A stretch of DNA of 64,000 nucleotides from Streptomyces sp. GS7 (GTDB taxonomy: Bacteria > Actinomycetota > Actinomycetes > Streptomycetales > Streptomycetaceae), in NCBI RefSeq assembly GCF_009834125.1, contig NZ_CP047146.1:8278501-8342500 (forward strand). The letters run 5' to 3'. Positions 1 through 8,236 of this stretch are shown in pieces. Numbering within the stretch: the first letter of the stretch is position 1; every line of letters starts with the position of its first letter. A model generated the notes under the pieces. That model saw only the letters and a program-made list of their open reading frames with translations. It was not told where the DNA came from and ran no database searches. A program made the position numbers and the translations under genes.

Positions 1-1
1 T

Positions 2-337
2 ATCGGCGCCCCCCGCACCGCCGAGGTCGCCCGCCTCGTACGCCTCACCGTCACCCACGACCCGGCCGACGGTGACCGCAACGGCGAAGTCCTCTGCGAC
101 GCCGACCTCGCCGTACTGGCCGGCTCCCCCGACCGCTACGCCGCCTACGCCGCCGCCGTCCGCGCCGAGTACGCCTTCGTCCCCGAACCCGCCTTCCGGA
201 CCGGCCGCGCCGCCGTCCTCCGCCAACTCCTCGCCCTCCCCCGCCTGTTCACGACGCCCCACGGCCAGGACCACTGGGAGCAGCCGGCCCGCCACAACCT
301 CACCACCGAACTCTCCCTCCTGACCACCGGCACCTGA
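2..337 (+). CDS. HD-superfamily metal-dependent phosphohydrolase, C-terminal part
   Basis: The window opens inside this gene; 111 codons remain before TGA. The visible part reads VTHDPADGDRNGEV then CDADLAVLAG, followed by a Y-x-x-Y-x-x-x-VRAEYAFVP helix and GRxxVLRQLLALPRLF. That pattern is typical of the C-terminal half of predicted HD phosphohydrolases (COG4339/YpgQ-like); the D of CDADLAVL corresponds to the late metal-ligand region. The first HD motif and the start lie outside the window. The substrate cannot be told from this fragment. Confidence 0.75.
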   Translation: MGAPRTAEVARLVRLTVTHDPADGDRNGEVLCDADLAVLAGSPDRYAAYAAAVRAEYAFVPEPAFRTGRAAVLRQLLALPRLFTTPHGQDHWEQPARHNLTTELSLLTTGT

Positions 338-434
338 GCCCCGGGAGCGCCCTCCCCCGAACCCCTCGGGAGAGATTTCCGGAAGCCTCCGGGAATCGGG
401 AATGTAAGCCGCCCAAACGTGGTTAGTACCTGAC

Positions 435-1718
435 ATGCCAGCACCAGCCGACCGCTCCCGCCTGCCCATATCCGTCTACGTCCTGGGGCTCTCGGTCTTC
501 GCCCTGGGCACGTCCGAGTTCATGCTCTCCGGCATCCTCCAGCCCCTCGCCCGGGACCTGCAGGTCTCCATCCCGCAAGCCGGACTGCTGGTCTCCGCCT
601 TCGCCATCGGCATGGTGGTCGGCGCCCCCGTACTCGCCGCGGCGACCCTCCGCCTCCCCCGCCGCACCACCCTCATCGCCCTGCTCGCCGTCTTCGGGCT
701 GGGCCAGGCGGCAGGCGCCCTGGCCCCGTCCTACGCCGTCCTCTTCGCCTCCCGCGTCATCAGCGCACTGGCCTGCGCGGGCTTCTGGGCAGTCGGCGCG
801 GCGGTGGCGGTATCGCTCGTACCGGTCACCGCGCGCGCCCGCGCCATGGCCGTCATGGTCGGCGGCCTGAGCATCGCCAACATCGCCGGTGTCCCCGCCG
901 GCGCCCTGCTCGGCCAGCACGCCGGCTGGCGCTCCGCCTTCTGGGCGGTGGCCGCCCTCTCCGTGGTCGGCCTCGTCGGCGTCATCGCCCTCGTCCCGTA
1001 CACGGCGGTCCCGACCGGCGAGGACCGCCCGCAGCTCCGCCGCGAGCTGAGCATCTACAAGGACAAGCAGGTCTGGCTGGCGCTGATCGCCACGGCCATG
1101 AACGGCGCCGCGGTCTTCGCCCTCTTCTCGTACCTCTCCCCGCTCCTCACCGAAACCGCCGGCCTCGCCGAGAGCTGGGTCCCGACGGTGCTCGCGCTCT
1201 TCGGCGTCGGCGCGCTGATCGGTACGTTCATCGGCGGGCGCATCGCCGATGCCCACCTCTTCGGCACGCTCTTCGCCGGAATCTCGGCCTCCACCGCCGT
1301 ACTGGCCCTCCTCGCGCTGACCGCGCACAGCCCGGTCGCCGCCGTGGGCCTCTCCCTCATGCTCGGCGTCACCGCGTTCACCACCGCACCGGCCCTCAAC
1401 GCCCGGATGTTCAACGTCGCGAACGCCGCACCGACCCTCGCCGGCGCCACCACCACCGCCGCCTTCAACGTCGGCAACACCCTCGGCCCCTGGCTGGGCG
1501 GCCTGGCCATCAGCGCGGGCTGGGGCTACCCGTCCGTCGCCTGGACCGGCGCGGCCCTGGCAGCCGTAGCCGTCGCCACCACGGCCGTCGCCTTCCGCCT
1601 CCACCGCGCGACCGCCCAGTCCCGGCTGATCGCTTCCTCCTCCCCCTCCCCCTCCCCCACCCCGTCCCCCACACCCGCACCCACCACCCCCACCCCGCAG
1701 ACCGCCAACCGGTACTGA
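435..1718 (+). CDS. MFS transporter, Cmx/CmrA-like drug exporter
   Basis: A 427-residue integral membrane protein with twelve hydrophobic segments. Near the N-terminus it reads LGTSEFMLSGIL (the GTxEF motif of the drug:H+ antiporter-1 family), then motif-A-like loop residues and a motif-C-like GVPAGALLG. The closest family by pattern is the chloramphenicol-efflux Cmx/CmrA group, but specificity cannot be read from sequence. The last 30 residues are a low-complexity Ser/Pro/Thr tail (SPSPSPTPSPT). A TAGTAC -10-like hexamer ends six bases before the ATG, so the mRNA may be leaderless. No drug-cluster neighbours are present. Confidence 0.85.
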   Translation: MPAPADRSRLPISVYVLGLSVFALGTSEFMLSGILQPLARDLQVSIPQAGLLVSAFAIGMVVGAPVLAAATLRLPRRTTLIALLAVFGLGQAAGALAPSYAVLFASRVISALACAGFWAVGAAVAVSLVPVTARARAMAVMVGGLSIANIAGVPAGALLGQHAGWRSAFWAVAALSVVGLVGVIALVPYTAVPTGEDRPQLRRELSIYKDKQVWLALIATAMNGAAVFALFSYLSPLLTETAGLAESWVPTVLALFGVGALIGTFIGGRIADAHLFGTLFAGISASTAVLALLALTAHSPVAAVGLSLMLGVTAFTTAPALNARMFNVANAAPTLAGATTTAAFNVGNTLGPWLGGLAISAGWGYPSVAWTGAALAAVAVATTAVAFRLHRATAQSRLIASSSPSPSPTPSPTPAPTTPTPQTANRY

Positions 1719-1797
1719 CGCACCCCCTCGGCGCATCCCCCTTAGCGCGCTCCCCCGCGCACACTCCCCTCGGCGCCCTGCGTTGCGTGGCAGCCCG

Positions 1798-2067
1798 CTA
1801 CGCTCCAGGGCGACCCTTGGGACGTCGCAGCCCCGCTTCCGTCAGTCGGCGGACCAGTTCCTTGGACCCGACCTCCACGGCTCCCGCCCGCACCGCGTCC
1901 CCATAGCGCTCTGCCGGCAGGTCGTAGTGGTCGCGCTCGAACGCCCGCGGCGGCGCGCCGATTTCAGCCGCGAAGCGATGCAGCTCGTCGAACGAGCGAT
2001 CACTCACCAGGTGTGACCACATCCTTCCGTGTCCAGGCCACATGGGCGGATCTATATAGATCGCCAC
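1798..2067 (-). CDS. DUF4031 domain protein
   Basis: An 89-residue protein starting at GTG, reading VAIYIDPPMWPGHGR, then WSHLVSD, ELHRFAAEIG and DHYDLP, with a C-terminal LVRRLTEAGLRRPK. These are the hallmark motifs of the actinobacterial DUF4031 family, function unknown. The start is set by a GGAGGGATGAG ribosome-binding site and by coupling: the stop of the upstream gene lies one base before this GTG. Longer in-frame reading upstream is out-of-frame sequence of the neighbour. Confidence 0.85.
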   Translation of the reverse strand: MAIYIDPPMWPGHGRMWSHLVSDRSFDELHRFAAEIGAPPRAFERDHYDLPAERYGDAVRAGAVEVGSKELVRRLTEAGLRRPKGRPGA

Positions 2068-2068
2068 C

Positions 2069-2431
2069 TCATCCCTCCGCCGGCGCGCGGAGCCGGCCGA
2101 CGGGGGCCACCGCCACCGCCGTCTTCGGGCACACCCAGTGCGGATCCGGCCCCAACTCCGGCTCCACGTCCAGCGCATGGGGATCGCCGGACTCGATGCA
2201 CACCGGACACAGCGGCCAGCGTCCGTACCGTTCCAACAGCGCGTCCTGTACGTCCTGCGCTATCAGCCCGGCGAGGAACGCCGCGCCGTCAGGCCACTGC
2301 TCCACCCACCACCGGCGGTGGGAGACCGCGTCCTCGACGAGCGAGACGATGTCGGCGTCCGCGACCTCGTCCGCGATCAGATCGGCGAGCACCAGCGCTC
2401 GCGCGGTATGCAATGCCTGCTCCAGCTCCAT
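2069..2431 (-). CDS. Conserved actinobacterial hypothetical protein
   Basis: About 120 residues starting MELEQALHTARALVLADL; an in-frame ATG 15 codons earlier (2476) is possible but has poorer context. The protein is acidic and probably soluble: an N-terminal helical region with DADIVSLVEDAV, then WWVEQWPDGAAFLAGLIAQDVQDALLERYG, and a C-terminal CPVC plus HWVCP that could form a zinc knuckle. I recognise it only as a conserved companion of DUF4031. It is translationally coupled to that gene (TGA-G-GTG). No function is assigned. Confidence 0.7.
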   Translation of the reverse strand: MELEQALHTARALVLADLIADEVADADIVSLVEDAVSHRRWWVEQWPDGAAFLAGLIAQDVQDALLERYGRWPLCPVCIESGDPHALDVEPELGPDPHWVCPKTAVAVAPVGRLRAPAEG

Positions 2432-2525
2432 GCACACATTCTCTCGCGGTCCGCGCGACCGGTCGAAGTTATCCACAGGCGCCGCCGAGCGGCCACGCAG
2501 CTGTCCACAGGCCTCACGGAGGGTA

Positions 2526-2558
2526 TTGACGCGCCACCACGCTGAAATTACTTTTCAG
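2526..2558 (+). promoter_or_regulatory. Leaderless promoter overlapping a MurR/RpiR-type operator
   Basis: TTGACG (2526-2531), a 17-nt spacer and TACTTT (2549-2554) make a good sigma-70-type promoter. The predicted transcription start falls on the A of the ATG at 2561. A perfect inverted repeat CTGAAA-TTACT-TTTCAG (2542-2558) covers the -10 box. RpiR/MurR-family proteins commonly bind TGAAA/TTTCA palindromes, so autoregulation by occlusion is likely. Confidence 0.7.
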
Positions 2559-2560
2559 TC

Positions 2561-3565
2561 ATGAACAGCGGAGTGAAGGAAACTTTCAAGGACGAGACCA
2601 CCAAGCCTCACCCCGAGACCCGGCCCGAGCCCCGATCCGGTATCCGGCCCGGCATCCGCCCTGCGAGCAGATCGGCTCCGGCATCCCCCGCGCCCGCAGC
2701 GCTGGCCGCCAAGGTACGCACCCTCGCCCCGACGATGACCCGCTCCATGCAGCGCGTCGCGGAGGCTGTCGCGAGCGACCCCGCCGGCTGCGCCGCCCTC
2801 ACCGTCACCGGCCTCGCCGAGCGCACCGGCACCAGCGAAGCCACCGTCGTCCGCACCTCCCGGCTGCTCGGCTATCCGGGCTATCGCGATCTGCGCCTGG
2901 CGCTGGCCGCGCTCGCCGCGCAGCAGGCGGCCGGCAGCGCGCCCGCGGTGACCGCGGACATAGCGGTCGACGACTCCCTCATCGACGTCGTCGCCAAGCT
3001 CGCGCAGGAAGAGCGGCAGTGCCTGGCCGACACCGCAGCCGCGCTGGACGTCACCCAGCTCGAAGCGGCCGTCGCCGCCCTCGCCGCGGCCCGCCGGATC
3101 GACGTGTACGGAATAGGGGCCTCCAACCTCGTCGCCCAGGATCTGGTGCAGAAGCTGCTGCGTATCGGCCTGATCGCGCATGCCCACTCGGACCCGCACC
3201 TCGCCGTGACCAACGCCGTGCAGATGCGGGCCCGCGACGTCGCCATCGCGATCACCCACTCCGGCCGGACCACCGACGTCATAGAGCCGCTGCGGGTGGC
3301 CTTCGACCACGGCGCGACGACCATCGCCATCACCGGCCGCCCGGACGGCGAGATCGCCGCGTACGCCGACCACATCCTGACGACGTCCACGGCTCGCGAG
3401 AGCGAGCTGCGCCCCGCCGCGATGTCCTCCCGGACCAGTCAACTCCTGGTGGTCGACTGCCTCTTCATAGGCGTGGCGCAGCGCACGTACGAGACCGCCG
3501 CCCCGGCGCTCTCCGCCTCCTACGAGGCGCTGGCCCACCGCCACTCCCCTCGTACCGGCCACTGA
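2561..3565 (+). CDS. MurR/RpiR-family transcriptional regulator
   Basis: A 334-residue regulator. After a Pro/Arg-rich tail of about 40 residues comes an N-terminal RpiR helix-turn-helix domain (roughly 45-120, with LAERTGTSEATVVRTSRLLGYPGYRDLRLAL). It is followed by a SIS sugar-phosphate isomerase-type domain (about 155-290, with VYGIGASNLVAQDL and AIAITHSGRTTDVI). It sits directly upstream of murQ and a PTS EIIBC, so MurNAc-6-phosphate or a related sugar phosphate is the expected ligand. The operator overlapping its promoter suggests autoregulation. The extended N-terminus and the family are clear; the ligand is inferred. Confidence 0.88.
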   Translation: MNSGVKETFKDETTKPHPETRPEPRSGIRPGIRPASRSAPASPAPAALAAKVRTLAPTMTRSMQRVAEAVASDPAGCAALTVTGLAERTGTSEATVVRTSRLLGYPGYRDLRLALAALAAQQAAGSAPAVTADIAVDDSLIDVVAKLAQEERQCLADTAAALDVTQLEAAVAALAAARRIDVYGIGASNLVAQDLVQKLLRIGLIAHAHSDPHLAVTNAVQMRARDVAIAITHSGRTTDVIEPLRVAFDHGATTIAITGRPDGEIAAYADHILTTSTARESELRPAAMSSRTSQLLVVDCLFIGVAQRTYETAAPALSASYEALAHRHSPRTGH

Positions 3566-3630
3566 CCGCGCCGCGGGCACCGGCCACCGCCCCTCCGCCA
3601 CCCTCGCCCGCCCGAAGAGAGCCGCCAGCC

Positions 3631-4584
3631 ATGACCAGCCCCGCCGCCCACGACCCCAGCTATGCAACTCTCCGTGCCCAGTTGGACGCCCTCACCACGG
3701 AAGCCTTCCGGCCCGACCTCGCGGAGATCGACCGGCGCTCCACCCTGGAGATCGCCCGGACGATGAACGGCGAGGACGCCACCGTCCCCGCCGCGGTCGC
3801 CGCCCGCCTGCCCGAGATCGCCGCCGCCGTCGATGCCATCGCGGCCCGTATGGCCCGCGGGGGACGGCTGATCTACGCCGGTGCCGGTACGGCGGGCCGC
3901 CTCGGTGTGCTGGACGCGAGCGAATGCCCGCCCACGTTCAACACCGACCCCTCCGAGGTCCTCGGCCTCATCGCGGGCGGCCCCACCGCGATGGTCTCGG
4001 CCGTCGAGGGTGCCGAGGACAGCAAGGAGCTGGCGGTCGAGGACCTGACCGCGATCGCCGTCGCCGACCGCGACACCGTCGTCGGCATCTCCGCGTCCGG
4101 CCGTACGCCGTACGCCATCGGTGCCGTCGAGCACGCCCGCGCCATCGGGGCGCTGACCATCGGCCTTTCCTGCAATGCCGATTCCGCTCTCGCCGCAGCG
4201 GCGGAGCACGGCATCGAGATCGTCGTGGGACCCGAGCTGCTGACGGGCTCCACCCGCCTCAAGGCGGGCACGGCCCAGAAGCTCGTCCTCAACATGCTCT
4301 CGACCATCACCATGATCCGGCTGGGCAAGACCTACGGGAATCTGATGGTCGACGTCCGCGCCTCCAACGAGAAGCTGCGGGCCCGTTCGCGCCGCATCGT
4401 CGCGCTCGCCACGGGCGCCACCGACCTGGAGATCGAGGCCGCTCTCGCGGAGACGGACGGTGAGGTGAAGAACGCCATCCTCGTTCTTCTCGGCGGTGTC
4501 GACGGCCGCCGGGCCGCCGGCCTCCTGCGCTCCTCCCGCGGCCACCTACGCGCCGCCCTCCAGTCCGCCCACCCGGCCAACTGA
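3631..4584 (+). CDS. murQ: N-acetylmuramic acid 6-phosphate etherase
   Basis: A 317-residue enzyme that cleaves the lactyl ether of MurNAc-6-phosphate to give GlcNAc-6-phosphate and D-lactate in cell-wall recycling. The SIS domain holds the signature GAGTAGRLGVLDASECPPTF with the catalytic Glu, followed by IAGG, EDS and GISASGRTPYAIGAV. A second block reads GSTRLKAGTAQKLVLNMLST. Family length is about 300, so it is complete. It follows the regulator by 65 nt and precedes the EIIBC gene by 51 nt, forming a recycling operon that feeds GlcNAc-6-P to NagA, encoded 22 kb away. Confidence 0.95.
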   Translation: MTSPAAHDPSYATLRAQLDALTTEAFRPDLAEIDRRSTLEIARTMNGEDATVPAAVAARLPEIAAAVDAIAARMARGGRLIYAGAGTAGRLGVLDASECPPTFNTDPSEVLGLIAGGPTAMVSAVEGAEDSKELAVEDLTAIAVADRDTVVGISASGRTPYAIGAVEHARAIGALTIGLSCNADSALAAAAEHGIEIVVGPELLTGSTRLKAGTAQKLVLNMLSTITMIRLGKTYGNLMVDVRASNEKLRARSRRIVALATGATDLEIEAALAETDGEVKNAILVLLGGVDGRRAAGLLRSSRGHLRAALQSAHPAN

Positions 4585-4635
4585 AGCCCTCCACAGAACC
4601 GCTGACGCTTCGTCATCCACAGCAAGGCGCCGCAC

Positions 4636-6258
4636 ATGACCGAAGACAAGAACCGCGCCACCGCCGCCGCGATCCTCCCCCTCGTCGGCGGCGCCCGGAA
4701 CATCACCTCCATCGCCCACTGCATGACCCGCCTCCGCCTGGGCATCCGGGACCGTTCCCTGGTCCAGGACGAGGCTCTGAAGGCGCTCCCGGCCGTACTG
4801 GGCGTGGTGGAGGACGACACCTACCAGATCGTGCTGGGTCCCGGCACGGTCGCCCGGGTCACCCCGGAACTGGAACGCCTCGCGGCCAACGACAGCACCC
4901 CCACCCCGCAACCGGACGCGCCGACCGCACCACACCCCGGAGCGCACATCGGCCCCGAGGACACCCCGCAACCCGCGCCCGGCCCCGCCCCGACCGCCCC
5001 CGCCCCCACCGCCGCCGATCTGGCCGCGCAAGGGGCCGTACTCAAGGCCCGCCAGAAGGCGCGCAACGCCACGCCCGTCAAGCTCTTCCTCCGCCGTATC
5101 GCCGACATCTTCGTCCCGCTCATCCCCGCCCTGATCGGCTGCGGCATCATCGCGGGGGTCAACGGCCTCCTGACGAACGCCGGTTGGCTCCCCGCCCTCG
5201 TCCCGGCCCTCACCGCCATCGCCTCCGGCTTCATGTCGCTGATCGCGGTCTTCGTCGGCTACAACACCGCGAAGGAGTTCGGCGGTACGCCGGTCCTGGG
5301 TGGCGCGGTCACCGCGGTCATCGTCTTCCCGGGCGTCGCCAACATCACCGCGTTCGGCCAGAAGCTCTCCCCCGGCCAGGGGGGTGTCCTCGGCGCCCTC
5401 GCTGCCGCCCTCCTCGCCGCCCAGTTGGAGAAGCAGCTCCGCAGACGCATCCCGGAGGCCCTGGACGTCCTCCTCACCCCCACCCTCACCGTCCTCCTCA
5501 CCGGCCTGATCACCGTCTTCGGCCTGATGTACGCCGCGGGCGAAGTGGCCACGGCCATCGGGGCGTTCGCCACCTGGCTGCTCGCCCACGGCGGCGCCGT
5601 CGCCGGTTTCCTCCTCGGCGGCCTCTTCCTCCCCCTGGTCATGCTGGGCCTGCATCAGGCCCTCATCCCCATCCACACCACCCTCATCCAACAACAGGGC
5701 TATACGGTCCTGCTGCCGATCCTCGCCATGGCCGGCGCGGGCCAGGTCGGCGCCGCCCTCGCGGTCTACGTCCGCCTCCCCCGCAACGGCTCGATCCGTA
5801 CGACCATCAAGTCCGCCCTCCCCGCCGGCTTCCTGGGTGTCGGCGAGCCCCTGATCTACGGTGTCTCGCTGCCGCTGGGCCGCCCGTTCATCACCGCCTG
5901 CATCGGCGGCGCGTTCGGCGGCGGCACCGTCGGCCTCTTCAACCAACTCGGCGACGCGGTCGGCTCCACCGCCATCGGCCCGTCCGGCTGGGCCCTGTTC
6001 CCCCTGGTCAAGGGCAACCACCCGCTCGGCACCACGGTCGCCGTCTACGCCCTCGGCCTCGCCATCGGCTATGCGGTCGGCTTCGTCGCCACGTATCTCT
6101 TCGGCTTCAGCAGACAGATGCGTACGGACCTGAACGCCGACCCGCAGCCCACGGACCCGGCGGCATCGGGCGCCAGGGAAGCCGGCACCGCGGCGCCGAC
6201 CGTCCCCCATCGAGGGAGTCTGGACGCGGCCCACGCGCCACTCCAGGACGCCGGATAG
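4636..6258 (+). CDS. PTS EIIBC sugar permease, probably MurNAc-type (MurP-like)
   Basis: A 540-residue phosphotransferase permease. The N-terminal EIIB domain (about 1-90) carries the phosphocysteine in AHCMTRLRL (Cys29). A Pro/Ala-rich linker (about 90-135) leads to a membrane EIIC domain with about ten helices, ending in the conserved GVGEPLIYGVSLPLGRPF. No EIIA domain is present, so phosphate must come from a separate EIIA(Crr). Close linkage to murQ argues for N-acetylmuramic acid; sucrose- or trehalose-type specificity is the alternative. The tail after the last helix is disordered. Confidence 0.88.
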   Translation: MTEDKNRATAAAILPLVGGARNITSIAHCMTRLRLGIRDRSLVQDEALKALPAVLGVVEDDTYQIVLGPGTVARVTPELERLAANDSTPTPQPDAPTAPHPGAHIGPEDTPQPAPGPAPTAPAPTAADLAAQGAVLKARQKARNATPVKLFLRRIADIFVPLIPALIGCGIIAGVNGLLTNAGWLPALVPALTAIASGFMSLIAVFVGYNTAKEFGGTPVLGGAVTAVIVFPGVANITAFGQKLSPGQGGVLGALAAALLAAQLEKQLRRRIPEALDVLLTPTLTVLLTGLITVFGLMYAAGEVATAIGAFATWLLAHGGAVAGFLLGGLFLPLVMLGLHQALIPIHTTLIQQQGYTVLLPILAMAGAGQVGAALAVYVRLPRNGSIRTTIKSALPAGFLGVGEPLIYGVSLPLGRPFITACIGGAFGGGTVGLFNQLGDAVGSTAIGPSGWALFPLVKGNHPLGTTVAVYALGLAIGYAVGFVATYLFGFSRQMRTDLNADPQPTDPAASGAREAGTAAPTVPHRGSLDAAHAPLQDAG

Positions 6259-6313
6259 CGCCGCCCCAACGCCCGACCATCCACCGAATGAGGGGAGTTA
6301 CGCACTCTCCACG

Positions 6314-6526
6314 TCACGGAATCCGGCTGCTCTGCCAGTTCAGGTCCCGCAGCCTGGCCGCGAGTGCGGCGCACCGCGGAGCTGCCCGCAGCAGACCGGG
6401 CGGGCAGTTCCACTCCGCGCCGCCGCCGGGCGGCCGGAGCTGCACGAACGGCCCCCGGTGGCCGCTCACCCGCCCGATCCGCCCGTCACGCCCGTCCATC
6501 GCATAGCTGCCGACCGCCGGAATCAC
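6314..6526 (-). CDS. Small conserved Streptomyces protein
   Basis: A 70-residue protein from a GTG start, reading VGSYAMDGRDGRIGRVSGHRGPFVQLRPPGGGAEWNCPP, then a helical tail. This resembles a small Streptomyces family found beside XRE/DUF397 genes: a short beta-rich core that looks like a PRC or SH3-like fold. The GTG overlaps the TGA of the upstream gene in a GTGA arrangement, which supports both the start and translational coupling. Function unknown. Confidence 0.65.
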   Translation of the reverse strand: MIPAVGSYAMDGRDGRIGRVSGHRGPFVQLRPPGGGAEWNCPPGLLRAAPRCAALAARLRDLNWQSSRIP

Positions 6527-6813
6527 CGCCGCCGCCCCTCCGGGCCCTGCCCGTCGCGCGCGTCGTGCCCGTAGGCGGCACCCTTCGCGTACTCCGCGAG
6601 GACCTCGGCCAACCGCCGTGCGGTCTCCACGTTGCACCGTCCCAGTTCCACCAACGGCGCCATGAACGTACTGGCCGCCGAGACCTGATCCACACACAGC
6701 GAGGGCAGGGCCACCCCCACCGCCCGCAGCGCGCTGTCCAGTTCCGCCGTGGCCTGCTCGGCCGCCTGCTCCCGCTCGCTCGCCGTGAGCACTTCCACCA
6801 TCACCTTCCGCAC
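6523..6813 (-). CDS. Small conserved protein, divergent from XRE regulator
   Basis: About 96 residues from GTG 6813 (ATG 6801 is the alternative start), VRKVMVEVLTASEREQAAEQATAELDSALRAVG. A helical protein with SAASTFMAPLVELGRCNVETARRLAEVL. It is divergently transcribed from the XRE gene and coupled to the next small gene by a 4-nt overlap. Similar two-gene units occur beside XRE/DUF397 pairs in Streptomyces. No catalytic motif is visible. Confidence 0.65.
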   Translation of the reverse strand: MRKVMVEVLTASEREQAAEQATAELDSALRAVGVALPSLCVDQVSAASTFMAPLVELGRCNVETARRLAEVLAEYAKGAAYGHDARDGQGPEGRRR

Positions 6814-6913
6814 TGTGCGTTCTCTGTTATGCACACAGCGTGGCGGTAACCGGTCTAGCCTGGACAGTGGCGCAGACCCAACAACCGTTCCGTTCCACCA
6901 GGGAGTTGCTGCG

Positions 6914-7753
6914 ATGCCCGGACCGAAACCCCTCGACCCCTCCTCGTCACCCCGCGCAATGCTCGGCGCCGAATTGCGCCACCAGCGCGAGAAGGCCGAA
7001 CTCACGCAGGAGGAGCTGGGCAACCGCCTCTTCGTCAGCGGCTCCTTCATCGGCCAGCTGGAGGCGGGCACGCGGCGCATGCACGTCGACATCGCCCAGC
7101 AGATAGACCAGATCCTGGGCACGGACGGGTACTTCGAGCGCAACTGCGCAGCGGCGACGAAGTCGAAGTACCCGGACCACTTCGCGGAGGCTGCGGAGGC
7201 GGAGGCGATTGCGGCGGAGATCAGGGAGTACGCACCCCAGTTGATCCCAGGGCTGCTGCAAACGCCGTCGTACGCGCGGGCTGTTTTTCGCGCGTACCAG
7301 CCAACCGCGCGTGATGACGCCATCGACGAGCTGGTGACTACTCGAATGGAGCGGACACGGCTGCTCGACGATCCAACAACGCCGCTGTTCTGGGCAATCC
7401 TCGACGAGGCTGTGGTGCGCCGGAAGGTGGGCAGCTCCAGCGTGATGGCGGCACAGCTGCGCCATATCGCGAGCTTGGCCTGGCGGCACCGGATCATCGT
7501 GCAGGTGCTGCCGTTCTCGGCTGGCGCCCACGCCTCGTCGAACGGCGCGTTGAGGCTGATGTCCTTCGAGGACGCACCTCCGCTCGCCTACCTCGAAGTG
7601 CTGGGCTCAGGCAAGTTGGAGGACTTTCCACCAGCTGTCGCTCGCTACCAACTGACCTACGATTTGGTTGGGGCCAGCGCACTCTCCCCTCAAGAATCCC
7701 TGGCCCTGGTCGAATCAGCGGCGGAGGATTACGCCCATGAAGAGCATCCCTGA
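6914..7753 (+). CDS. XRE-family regulator with DUF5753 domain
   Basis: A 279-residue protein. The N-terminal XRE HTH (about 15-75) reads LGAELRHQREKAELTQEELGNRLFVSGSFIGQLEAGTRRM. The rest is a DUF5753 domain: YAPQLIPGLLQTPSYARAVF, then LDEAVVRRKVG and IIVQVLPFSAGAH. This is the common Streptomyces Scr1-type regulator. It overlaps the next gene, a DUF397 protein, by 17 nt; such pairs behave like regulator/small-partner modules resembling toxin-antitoxin pairs. The start follows GGGAGTTGCTGCG. Confidence 0.9.
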   Translation: MPGPKPLDPSSSPRAMLGAELRHQREKAELTQEELGNRLFVSGSFIGQLEAGTRRMHVDIAQQIDQILGTDGYFERNCAAATKSKYPDHFAEAAEAEAIAAEIREYAPQLIPGLLQTPSYARAVFRAYQPTARDDAIDELVTTRMERTRLLDDPTTPLFWAILDEAVVRRKVGSSSVMAAQLRHIASLAWRHRIIVQVLPFSAGAHASSNGALRLMSFEDAPPLAYLEVLGSGKLEDFPPAVARYQLTYDLVGASALSPQESLALVESAAEDYAHEEHP

Positions 7754-7961
7754 GTACGACCTGAGCACCGCCACGTGGCACAAGTCCAGCTACAGCGGCG
7801 GTGAGGGCGGCAACTGCCTCGAAGTCTCCGACGACCACCCCGGCATCGTTCCGGTTCGCGACTCCAAGGTTCCGCAGGGCCCGGGGCTCGTGTTCCGGGC
7901 GGCGGCGTGGACGGCGTTCCTCGCGGGCGTCAAGGAGAGGGAAGCGGGCGGCGACCGCTAG
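7737..7961 (+). CDS. DUF397 domain protein
   Basis: A 74-residue protein with the canonical DUF397 string: WHKSSYSGGEGGNCLEVSD, then VPVRDSKVPQGPGLVF and AWTAFLAGVK. Its ATG lies inside the last codons of the XRE gene, so translation is probably coupled. DUF397 proteins are small partners of Scr1-type XRE regulators; their biochemical role is not settled. A strong hairpin follows at 7991-8029. Confidence 0.92.
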   Translation: MKSIPEYDLSTATWHKSSYSGGEGGNCLEVSDDHPGIVPVRDSKVPQGPGLVFRAAAWTAFLAGVKEREAGGDR

Positions 7962-7990
7962 CCGTAGCCGTCCGTTCCGCATGCGGTAAA

Positions 7991-8029
7991 GGGGCTCGTG
8001 CTGCGCCGCTCGGGCGCGTCACGAGCCCC
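7991..8029 (+). terminator. Intrinsic terminator after DUF397
   Basis: A perfect 10-bp stem GGGGCTCGTG / CACGAGCCCC with a 19-nt loop that can fold further. It separates the XRE/DUF397 operon from the convergent zinc-ribbon genes. Confidence 0.65.
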
Positions 8030-8081
8030 TGTCACGTCGTAGTCACGCCGTAGTTCACGTCGTGACTGCGATGTTCGGCAC

Positions 8082-8216
8082 TCACTCCACGTGTCCGCAG
8101 TTGCTGCACACCCACTGCGACTCGTCGGTGGGATTGCCGTTCTCGTCGGTTTCCACGGTCTTGTACATCGTGCTGTGGCACTTGCCGCATCCGCGCGTCT
8201 CGATCATTTGCCCCAT
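8082..8216 (-). CDS. 44-residue zinc-ribbon protein
   Basis: A short gene reading MGQMIETRGCGKCHSTMYKT..., ending in WVCSNCGHVE. Two CxxC pairs (CGKC and CSNC) about 30 residues apart form a rubredoxin/zinc-ribbon knuckle. A GGGAGG ribosome-binding site sits five bases before the ATG. It follows the 150-residue zinc protein by 20 nt on the same strand and shares its W-V-C-x-x-C-G-H-V-E module, so the two are probably an operon of related knuckles. It may act as an accessory metal- or nucleic-acid-binding protein. Confidence 0.75.
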   Translation of the reverse strand: MGQMIETRGCGKCHSTMYKTVETDENGNPTDESQWVCSNCGHVE

Positions 8217-8236
8217 ACCGACCTCCCGGATGCGTT

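Noticed and set aside
423..1736. Long minus-strand frame opposite the MFS gene, Gly/Arg/Glu-rich
   Set aside because: Typical GC-rich antisense shadow; the plus frame has clear membrane-transporter motifs.
2049..2062. Perfect palindrome GATCTATATAGATC
   Set aside because: Lies inside the first codons (Ile-Tyr-Ile-Asp) of the DUF4031 gene, which are conserved in the family; most likely a codon coincidence.
4546..6234. 562-codon minus-strand frame opposite the PTS gene
   Set aside because: Low-complexity Glu/Gly/Asp composition without motifs; shadow of the EIIBC gene.
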